Shown here: in pieces, positions 6,332-10,899 of the stretch
Layout: the number at the start of each line of letters is the position of its first letter
Position numbering within the stretch: the first letter of the stretch is position 1
Notes under the pieces: generated by a model
What the model saw: only the letters and a program-made list of their open reading frames with translations
Databases searched by the model: none
What the model was told of the DNA's origin: nothing
Translations under genes and position numbers: made by a program
Source of the DNA: JBFWVD01 sp050246915
GTDB taxonomy: Bacteria > Actinomycetota > Acidimicrobiia > Acidimicrobiales > Ilumatobacteraceae
Reading direction: 5' to 3'
Assembly (NCBI GenBank): GCA_050246915.1
Contig: JBFWVD010000127.1
Coordinates: 1-10,899, forward strand
DNA: 10,899 nucleotides

Positions 6332-7234
6332 TCAGCCACCGAGAGCCGATCCTCCAACGGCAGGTTGTCCAACCGATTCCAACCCGTCATGGGAAATCGC
6401 GCTGAGGTCGGCTAGCACCTTCTCGCTCAGTCCACCGCTCGTCATTTCCGCCGAGCACACCCGACCGTTCGCCGCGAACACAAGTCGGCCGTGAACGTCC
6501 CAGTCCGCCCAGGTCGCGTCTCGAAGCGGGACCGCCGTACCGTCGGATGCGATGAGTTCGTAGTGGTCGAACACTTCGAAACGCTCGATACCGCGTGAGA
6601 CGCGAAGTCGTTGACCGTTCGGCCCAGGCTTGCCACGCACCTCCGCCTGCGGTGTCGTGAAGCCACCACCCAGGTAGACGATCCTGCCCTCCGTCTCGAT
6701 CGTCCAACCGTCTCGGTCGAGGCGCCTCGAGTAGATCGGTTCATCCTCCCCGTGCGCTGTTGGGTCGAAGCGGACATCGAACATTGAGTCGGGAAGCGTG
6801 ACTTCTCGAACGAGAGATCTCTCGTTGAGCACAAGGCTGTGGTCGTCGCTGAACATCCCGCCGCCGAACCAGCAATCGTCCTTGGCCCACAGTGCAACCG
6901 GGTTCATCGAGGGCAGGCGACTGATCGCGGTCCATGAGTAGCCGTACTGAAAACGATGCTGCCCGGAGCCGAAGTTCGCCGCGAAGTAGACGAGGTACTC
7001 ACCATTCGGGGACACGTCGCACCGACGGGTGTAGATACGCCCCTTGAACCAGTCCCCTTGTTCGAACTCATCGGTCGCGGTGTTCCAACGGAGCAGCAAG
7101 GTCCACCGTGTTGGTCCGCGCCGAAAGACCGCCGCGTACGGGGAGTTCCGAGAAAGGATCACAGAGACTCTCGCCGGTGGGCGGACCAACCCTGATGCTG
7201 TAGCGCCTGTGCGTTCCACCACCACATCAGCCAA
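6332..7234 (-). CDS. Uncharacterised conserved-type protein, possibly propeller-like
   Basis: The product is up to 300 residues from TTG 7234; GTG 7162 (276 residues, beginning VILSRNSPYAAVFRRGPTRW) fits better with my recollection of this protein type, which starts near that point, and has GGCGAGAG just upstream. The readable blocks are FRRGPTRWTLLLRWNTATD, then GRIYTRRCDVSPNGEYLVYF, then SWTAISRLPSMNPVALW followed by a Gly-rich GGGMFSDD. 'DvSPdGeyLvYF' resembles one blade of a TolB/WD40-like propeller, and the repeated short strand pairs later (DGTAVPLRDATWADWDVHGRLVFAANGRV) support an all-beta fold. I recall similar uncharacterised proteins in actinobacteria and other soil bacteria but cannot name a family. 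No signal peptide. It is followed downstream by repeat copy B. Confidence 0.72.
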   Translation of the reverse strand: MADVVVERTGATASGLVRPPARVSVILSRNSPYAAVFRRGPTRWTLLLRWNTATDEFEQGDWFKGRIYTRRCDVSPNGEYLVYFAANFGSGQHRFQYGYSWTAISRLPSMNPVALWAKDDCWFGGGMFSDDHSLVLNERSLVREVTLPDSMFDVRFDPTAHGEDEPIYSRRLDRDGWTIETEGRIVYLGGGFTTPQAEVRGKPGPNGQRLRVSRGIERFEVFDHYELIASDGTAVPLRDATWADWDVHGRLVFAANGRVCSAEMTSGGLSEKVLADLSAISHDGLESVGQPAVGGSALGG

Positions 7235-7415
7235 TCACACCGCCCATCTGCGACCCGCCGGGATTGCCCGATGCGGACGCCCTGTCGAGCACACCGAACG
7301 ATGCTCCTATGGGTTGTCAAGGGGCGTTTCCGGTGGCGCTGGCAGACCAGTGAGGGGCCACTCGGGATGAGGGCAAGCTCTTATGAGGCCATGCGGTACC
7401 GGTGGATGGTTGAAG

Positions 7416-7437
7416 CGGTGGGCCGGCAGATCGTTCG
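7416..7437. repeat. Direct repeat, left copy, flanking the IS110 element
   Basis: These 22 bases match 8826-8847 at 19 of 22 positions; the last 11 (CAGATCGTTCG, 7427-7437) and the first six (CGGTGG) are identical. The 1410-base offset brackets the IS110 transposase and its non-coding end. Confidence 0.65.
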
Positions 7438-7494
7438 CAAGACAGCCGTGGCGTCAGGCAGATTTTGGGTCAGGCCCACCGCTTCGATGTGGGG

Positions 7495-8535
7495 CTAGCC
7501 GCGTGGGAGGTACCGGAAGGTCTCTCGGGCGACGTAGCGCTTGAGCACGCGCATGATCTCGGGTTTGGATCGGCCTTCCTCGAGTCGGCGTTGCACGTAG
7601 GCCTGGGTGCGTGGGTCGGAACTCATGCGGGTGAACACGATCCGCCACAACGCATGGTTGGCTTGCCGGTTCCCACCGCGGTTCAATCGATGCCGGCGGG
7701 TCTTACCGGTTGACGCTTCGAGTGGGGCGACACCGCACAGGTGTGCCCATGCTGCTTCGGACAGGACCCGTTCGCTGTTGTCGCCCGCGGCGACCAACAA
7801 GATCGCTGCGGTGTCGAGCCCGACGCCGTACAACGCCAACAGCTTTGGGGCTGTTGCTTGCACGAGCTGGGTGAGGAGCGCGTCGAGCGCGACCATGTCG
7901 TCATCGATAGCGAGGACGCGACGCCCGAGAGTCCGCATGGCAAGTTTGGTTGCATAGACCACCGGGTCGCCGTCGGGGCGTGGTCGTAGCGCCGCGGCGC
8001 GAGCAGCGAGCGTGCCTCGAGACACGCCACGGAACTGTTCACGCAGCTCATCAGGTGCGGTGAACCCCAAGTGGCGGATCTGGTTGAGGCACGTGATGCG
8101 GGTGCTACGCCCGGAGCGTTTCGCGATGAGCACGGCTCGCATCGCTTCGACGTTGCCGTCACTGGTTTTCGCGATTCCTGTCGCCCGACCAGACAACACT
8201 GCTCGTGCCGCTTCGACAGCGTCGATGGTGTCGCTCTTGCCGTATCGGCGACGGTTCTGACGGTTCTGGCGATCAACCTCGATCACCTCGACACCGCAGC
8301 TTCGAAGATGACGGGCCAACCCGGCGCCATACGCGCCGGTCCCCTCCACCCCAATGCGGGTCACCGACCCGAACCCGCTGAGCCACTGCTGCAACGCCGT
8401 GAACCCCGCCGGTGTCGTCGGGAACGACTCAACACCAAGCACTCCACCGTTTGCGTCAACGGCGGCAGCGACATGGGCATCAAGATGCGTGTCGACTCCG
8501 CCCGTGACCGGGCGCGCGTTCTCTACGATGGTCAT
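7495..8535 (-). CDS. IS110-family transposase (DEDD recombinase)
   Basis: The 346-residue protein has the N-terminal RuvC-like DEDD domain with Asp15 (GGVDTHLDAH), Glu64 (GVEGTGAYG), and Asp102/Asp105 (KSDTIDAVEA), and the C-terminal transposase_20 domain from about residue 236 (GVGLDTAAILLVAAGD, then LCGVAPLEASTGKTRRH). Ser275 in EASTGK is the expected nucleophile; both domains look intact. These enzymes move circular intermediates through a serine-dependent recombination reaction directed by a bridge RNA. I chose ATG 8535 because AGAAGG stands 7 bases upstream; ATG 8541 and a longer frame to 8574 are possible. No frameshift is visible, so the element may be active. Nearest neighbour is the lipoprotein gene ending at 8823. 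Confidence 0.93.
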   Translation of the reverse strand: MTIVENARPVTGGVDTHLDAHVAAAVDANGGVLGVESFPTTPAGFTALQQWLSGFGSVTRIGVEGTGAYGAGLARHLRSCGVEVIEVDRQNRQNRRRYGKSDTIDAVEAARAVLSGRATGIAKTSDGNVEAMRAVLIAKRSGRSTRITCLNQIRHLGFTAPDELREQFRGVSRGTLAARAAALRPRPDGDPVVYATKLAMRTLGRRVLAIDDDMVALDALLTQLVQATAPKLLALYGVGLDTAAILLVAAGDNSERVLSEAAWAHLCGVAPLEASTGKTRRHRLNRGGNRQANHALWRIVFTRMSSDPRTQAYVQRRLEEGRSKPEIMRVLKRYVARETFRYLPRG

Positions 8536-8574
8536 CGCCATCCCTTCTCTGTTCAAGTGGTCAAGGGGTGGCAC

Positions 8575-8825
8575 GCACGTCCCGTGAAGGAGACCGTGGC
8601 GAGCGCACTGCGGCTAACAGTGAGCTCGATCACCCTCTGGAACGGGGCGTGCCCCAAACGCTGCGATGCCGATCGACAATCACTTTCGAACATCGGTGCT
8701 ATAACCCGAGTCAGAACGGCACCCAGCGAGCTGAACGTAGCGAGTCCGCAAACCACCAACGCGGACCCCGAACAGCACCACCACATCCTCACTGGCAGTT
8801 ATGCCGGTGAACGACCGTCGGGTCA
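8575..8825 (-). ncRNA. Candidate IS110 bridge RNA region
   Basis: This 250-base end of the element has no credible gene and lies upstream of the transposase, where IS110-subgroup elements encode their bridge RNA (established for the family, not shown here). Hairpins visible by eye: CACTG 8606-8610 with CAGTG 8618-8622 (7-base loop), GGGGC 8644-8648 with GCCCC 8651-8655, and GCCGAT 8668-8673 with ATCGGT 8692-8697. On the minus strand the stretch entering the last loop reads GATGTTCGAAAG, close to GATCGTTCGCAAG at the left junction (one gap, one mismatch), which could be a guide. Exact RNA ends are unknown. Confidence 0.4.
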
Positions 8826-9443
8826 CGGTGGACCCACAGATCGTTCGACGTAGCCGACGGTGATCACGATGTCATCCCCCGATTGCTCGCCGACAGCGTC
8901 GTCGATCGGTGCGCGCCGAGGCTCATCGGCAGCGCTCATCACGATCTGAGCGGAGAAGCGCCTTTTGCCATCACATGCCGCCATCTGGTCGACGAACAAT
9001 GCGAACTCCCCGGAGGAGGAGTTGGCCATCGCGGCGATCAGCACCGGTTGGACATTTCGGAGTGCCACGGCATCGGGAGCGTTGGCGATTCCGGCAGCGT
9101 TCACGGCGGGATAGACCCTCGTCTTGATCTCAACTGTCCTGGTCGCCTTGACGCTCTCGACTACCTCGCCGAACACTTCGGTGCTGTTCGCATCATGGAC
9201 CCGGCCACCGGCGACGATCCGGTCGGCATTCCAGTAGACGGTCACGTCGGGGCTCCACACGGCGACGAACGTTGGATTTGGACCGCAAATCCAGCCGGCC
9301 ACAGTCGTCGAGGTTGTTGCCGGCTCGGTTGTGTCAGCCGAGGTGCTCACCGTCGATTCTGTCTCAACGTCCGGGCTGTCCGCACTGCAACCTGAAATGA
9401 AGCCAAGAACGACAGAGAGGCTGAGCACGAAGGCGACTCGCAT
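8823..9443 (-). CDS. Putative lipoprotein with Ser/Thr linker, 3' end probably altered by IS110
   Basis: The 206-residue product begins MRVAFVLSLSVVLGFISGC, a signal peptide with lipobox ISGC and Cys19 as the lipid anchor. A Ser/Thr/Glu-rich linker follows (about residues 22-48), then a folded part with a possible disulfide pair (GWICGPNP and QMAACDGK), and the last strands DDIVITVGYVERS. It should be an exported membrane-anchored protein; no family recognised. I chose ATG 9443 because the signal peptide starts there; the frame is open to 9581 but that extra N-terminus would spoil the signal and overlaps repeat copy C. The final codons VGPP and the TGA lie in or beyond the direct repeat that bounds the IS110 element, so the original C-terminus was probably different. 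Confidence 0.75.
   Translation of the reverse strand: MRVAFVLSLSVVLGFISGCSADSPDVETESTVSTSADTTEPATTSTTVAGWICGPNPTFVAVWSPDVTVYWNADRIVAGGRVHDANSTEVFGEVVESVKATRTVEIKTRVYPAVNAAGIANAPDAVALRNVQPVLIAAMANSSSGEFALFVDQMAACDGKRRFSAQIVMSAADEPRRAPIDDAVGEQSGDDIVITVGYVERSVGPP
8826..8847. repeat. Direct repeat, right copy, flanking the IS110 element
   Basis: This copy matches 7416-7437 at 19 of 22 positions, with CAGATCGTTCG identical at 8837-8847. It overlaps the last codons of the minus-strand lipoprotein gene. Confidence 0.65.
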
Positions 9444-9510
9444 ACCGTTGCGACGACCTTTCCCCGACAGAAGTTCCACGATCTGCCACCGTGCCACCAT
9501 CAGCACACCA

Positions 9511-9551
9511 TGCCCGGAGACGGCACGCGTGTCCACCACGCCGAACGGCAG
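9511..9551. repeat. 41-bp dispersed repeat, copy C
   Basis: Third copy, core GTCCACCACGCC at 9531-9542 and left edge TGCC at 9511; 31/41 with copy A and 30/41 with copy B. It lies 67 bases upstream of the lipoprotein start (9443) and 12 bases from the TA where the IS630 element is inserted. Confidence 0.58.
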
Positions 9552-9565
9552 CTCGGGGCGGGCTA

Positions 9566-9587
9566 GTGCCGTGTCAGGCAACGTTTG
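9566..9587. repeat. IS630 left terminal inverted repeat
   Basis: The first 8 bases, GTGCCGTG, are identical to the right end on the opposite strand, and 17 of 22 positions match overall. It contains the stop codon of the second transposase frame (9574-9576). Confidence 0.75.
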
Positions 9588-10083
9588 CGCGTTTGACCAG
9601 CTCAGCGAGTTTCTGGTCGTGGGCGTGGCGGTTGCGCCAGATGATGTACCGGCGAATCATCGATGCTTGCTCAGCGTGTGAGGCGTGGTCGGTGCCGTCG
9701 AGAGCGAAGTATCGCAACGCTTGGAACTGAGCCTCGATCCGGTTCAACCACGACGAATACGTTGGCGTGTACGCGAGTTCAACATTGTTCGCCTCCGCCC
9801 ATTCACTGACCCGCTGATCGATCTTGGTCGACAGATGTGGGCTGAAGTTGTCGAGCACGATCGCGATGCGAACCTCGACGGGATGCAACGAACGCAGATA
9901 ACGCACGAACGCCAAGAACTCTGTGCGCCCCTTGCGTTTCACGACATGCCCGTAGAGCCGATCACTCGACAAGTCATAGCCCGCCATCAAATGACGCACA
10001 CCATGTGGTCGTGTGTAGGTCGCACGACGACGCCGGCGGCGAGGAGTGTCACTGTCCCCTTCGCCGAAGCGACCTGAGCCCAC
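9574..10083 (-). CDS. IS630-family transposase, C-terminal part (second frame)
   Basis: This frame carries the second half of the DDE catalytic domain. RRRRRRATYTRPHGVRHLMA joins the expected beta strand after the first Asp, Asp78 lies in IAIVLDNFSPH and Glu117 in SSWLNRIEAQF, with 38 residues between them; IRRYIIWRNRHAH is a typical C-terminal helix of the family. The frame can start at GTG 10083, but that start would give a catalytic domain without its first Asp, so it is probably made only as a fusion with the upstream frame. Relative to that frame it is shifted by -1, and the two are both open over 9987-10083. No internal stop is present. Confidence 0.82.
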   Translation of the reverse strand: MGSGRFGEGDSDTPRRRRRRATYTRPHGVRHLMAGYDLSSDRLYGHVVKRKGRTEFLAFVRYLRSLHPVEVRIAIVLDNFSPHLSTKIDQRVSEWAEANNVELAYTPTYSSWLNRIEAQFQALRYFALDGTDHASHAEQASMIRRYIIWRNRHAHDQKLAELVKRANVA

Positions 10084-10706
10084 TGCTTGCCAGGATGCGG
10101 TTGCAGGTTCAGGGGCCCGAACTCATCCATGCACAAGATCACACTCGGATCACCCGGCCCAGGCGCGATGGTGCCATCAGCGATCGCGTAGAGCTCCAAG
10201 ATCCGGTTCTTCTTCACCTCGAACTCGGGATCGTTGGACTGCTTGAACGTCTTGATCACTTGAAACGACACGCCCTCCTCTCGGAGCAGAACCCGAAGGC
10301 CCTCATGGCTGATGTCGTCGACCACCCCCTCAGCCACCAAGAACTCAGCCAACTTGGAGAGCGACCAGGTGGAGAACGGCAGGTGATGATCGGCAGGACG
10401 TGACAACGCGATCTTCTTGATGTGATGCCGCTGCGGCAACGTGAACTTCGGTGGCCGACCACCCGCGTACTTCGGGTCGAGCGAGCCGAACCCGTCAGCG
10501 TTGAAGTTGTGGATCACTTCACGCACCCGGTCCTCAGACGTGAACGCGATCTCGGCGATCGCAGGCACGTCCATCCGCTGCGCTGACCACAACACAATCT
10601 GGGCTCTACGCCACCTCACCACCGACCCCGACCCCCGCCGCACGATCCCGAGCAACTTGTTGCCCTCAACCGGCGTCAGGTCCCGCACCTGCACACGTTC
10701 AGCCAT
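9987..10706 (-). CDS. IS630-family transposase, N-terminal part (first frame)
   Basis: This 239-residue frame starts at ATG 10706 (a GTG three bases earlier is possible). It has the helix-turn-helix DNA-binding half of an IS630 transposase: RRAQIVLWSAQRMDVPAIAE, then FNADGFGSLDPKYAGGRPPK, then STWSLSKLAEFL and HEGLRVLLREEGV. The first catalytic Asp is residue 194 in LCMDEFGPLNLQPHPGKQWA. After GKQWAQ the family sequence leaves this frame and continues in the -1 frame (previous entry); the last 30 or so residues here are out-of-frame readthrough. A purine-rich stretch GCGAAGGGGAC near 10056-10066 lies in the overlap and could serve for programmed slippage, or the element has a simple frameshift mutation. 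Confidence 0.82.
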   Translation of the reverse strand: MAERVQVRDLTPVEGNKLLGIVRRGSGSVVRWRRAQIVLWSAQRMDVPAIAEIAFTSEDRVREVIHNFNADGFGSLDPKYAGGRPPKFTLPQRHHIKKIALSRPADHHLPFSTWSLSKLAEFLVAEGVVDDISHEGLRVLLREEGVSFQVIKTFKQSNDPEFEVKKNRILELYAIADGTIAPGPGDPSVILCMDEFGPLNLQPHPGKQWAQVASAKGTVTLLAAGVVVRPTHDHMVCVI

Positions 10707-10725
10707 CACCCCAGTCTGCGCGACC

Positions 10726-10743
10726 CCACCACCAAAGTGGTGG
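10726..10743. repeat. Perfect hairpin between IS630 end and transposase start
   Basis: CCACCAC 10726-10732 pairs with GTGGTGG 10737-10743 around a CAAA loop. It is upstream of the transposase start (10706) and inside the right inverted-repeat side, a place where a stem could block read-through transcription into the transposase. Role inferred from position only. Confidence 0.45.
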
Positions 10744-10754
10744 ACGCGGACCCA

Positions 10755-10776
10755 CCAACCTTCCCGGTCACGGCAC
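10755..10776. repeat. IS630 right terminal inverted repeat
   Basis: The reverse complement begins GTGCCGTG and agrees with the left end at 17 of 22 positions. TA follows at 10777-10778. Confidence 0.75.
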
Positions 10777-10778
10777 TA

Positions 10779-10899
10779 GTGCTTCCGCGCGTAAGTCATT
10801 GTGAGTTACGCGACTCGTAGTGGTCGGCCGTCGTATGTCCAACGGAACGGGCGGGCTCGTTGGTTGTAGGTCTTGATGAACTCGATGATTTGGTCGGTG
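10779..10899 (-). mobile_element. End of a second IS630-family element, cut by the window edge
   Basis: Right after the shared TA (10777-10778) the sequence starts GTGC, like the end of the first element, and 27 bases further in comes the stop of a transposase fragment (10806). The inner sequence differs from the first element, so this is a different IS630 member. An inverted repeat, CGCGTAA 10788-10794 with TTACGCG 10806-10812, lies between its end and the coding part. Confidence 0.55.
10806..10899 (-). CDS. IS630-family transposase C-terminus (partial, 5' end outside window)
   Basis: Read on the minus strand from the window edge, this short open frame ends TDQIIEFIKTYNQRARPFRW followed by TYDGRPLRVA and a TAA at 10806-10808. 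'I..FI..YN..a.PFrWTY.g.PL' is the standard C-terminal signature of one branch of IS630 transposases. Only 30 residues are visible. It differs from the neighbouring element, whose transposase ends ...IRRYIIWRNRHAHDQKLAELV, so it is not a duplicate of it. The stop codon is inside the second arm of a 7-base inverted repeat. Catalytic residues are outside the window. Confidence 0.72.
   Translation of the reverse strand, partial: TDQIIEFIKTYNQRARPFRWTYDGRPLRVA

Larger units (their letters stand above)
7427..8837 (-). mobile_element. IS110-family insertion sequence (about 1.41 kb)
   Basis: A complete DEDD transposase gene lies between two 22-base direct repeats at 7416-7437 and 8826-8847. With these limits the element has about 60 bases after the transposase stop and about 300 before its start, the asymmetric layout of the IS110 subgroup, which carries a guide (bridge) RNA in the end upstream of the gene. 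IS110 elements lack terminal inverted repeats and duplicate only a short core, so the exact ends lie somewhere within the repeats and are uncertain by about 20 bases. The element sits on the same strand as the lipoprotein gene upstream. Confidence 0.65.
9566..10776 (-). mobile_element. Complete IS630-family insertion sequence, 1211 bp, flanked by TA
   Basis: The ends read GTGCCGTGTCAGGCAACG inward from 9566 and, on the other strand, GTGCCGTGACCGGGAAGG inward from 10776; over 22 bases they agree at 17. TA is present just outside both ends (9564-9565 and 10777-10778), as expected for IS630/Tc1-mariner elements, which target and duplicate TA. The two transposase frames fill the element; the stop of the second is 8 bases from the left end. 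The left flank is repeat copy C, and the right flank is another IS630 end. Confidence 0.85.

Noticed and set aside
7271..7498. Plus-strand 75-codon frame across the left IS110 junction
   Set aside because: It crosses the element end and stops near the transposase stop. It is protein-like in part, but no family or ribosome site supports it.
3531..9551. Integron gene cassettes with attC sites
   Set aside because: The repeat lacks the GTTRRRY/RYYYAAC core sites and the long palindromes of attC, and the genes face both directions.
1..10899. CRISPR array, tRNA or rRNA genes
   Set aside because: No regularly spaced short repeats, no cloverleaf-like segment with a CCA-type end and no conserved rRNA stretch were seen on either strand.

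Overview
The window is high-GC bacterial DNA with tightly packed genes and GTG and TTG starts beside ATG. Gene content (a divergent SDR of a type common in actinobacteria, S/T-linker lipoproteins, many small hypotheticals) suggests an actinomycete-type organism, possibly Acidimicrobiia-like. No ribosomal or other phylogenetic marker is present, so this is an inference.

Region 1 (1-3396) looks like ordinary chromosomal metabolism. It opens with the C-terminal half of a molybdopterin-dependent oxidoreductase (DMSO-reductase superfamily), running in from the left edge and cut by one in-frame TGA at 594-596. Two short-chain dehydrogenases follow on the minus strand. The first has lost the Tyr-x3-Lys catalytic pair and carries an N-x-x-R motif instead; the second is canonical. 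Divergent from the second SDR is a membrane protein with three YgjV-like helices fused to a GNAT-like domain.

Region 2 (about 3400-9560) is an accessory patchwork: two lipoproteins, six small proteins on alternating strands (one a stand-alone piece of the DNA gyrase A family), one uncharacterised 300-residue protein and an IS110-family element. Three diverged copies of a 41-bp repeat lie at 3531-3571, 6133-6173 and 9511-9551, all in the same orientation and all at gene edges, dividing the region into two blocks. The IS110 element (about 7427-8837) is bounded by 22-bp direct repeats (19/22 identical). Its 250-bp upstream non-coding end has several hairpins and is the expected place for a bridge RNA. 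The element appears to have landed in the 3' end of a lipoprotein gene and supplied its present stop codon.

Region 3 (9566-10899) is a tandem of IS630/Tc1-mariner elements. A complete 1211-bp copy has recognisable inverted repeats, TA on both sides and a transposase split into two frames related by -1. It abuts the terminal part of a second, different IS630 element that leaves the window on the right.

No rRNA, tRNA, CRISPR array or replication origin was seen. The parts most worth following up are the IS110 non-coding end with its direct repeats, the 41-bp repeat family, the orphan GyrA-like protein and the in-frame TGA.
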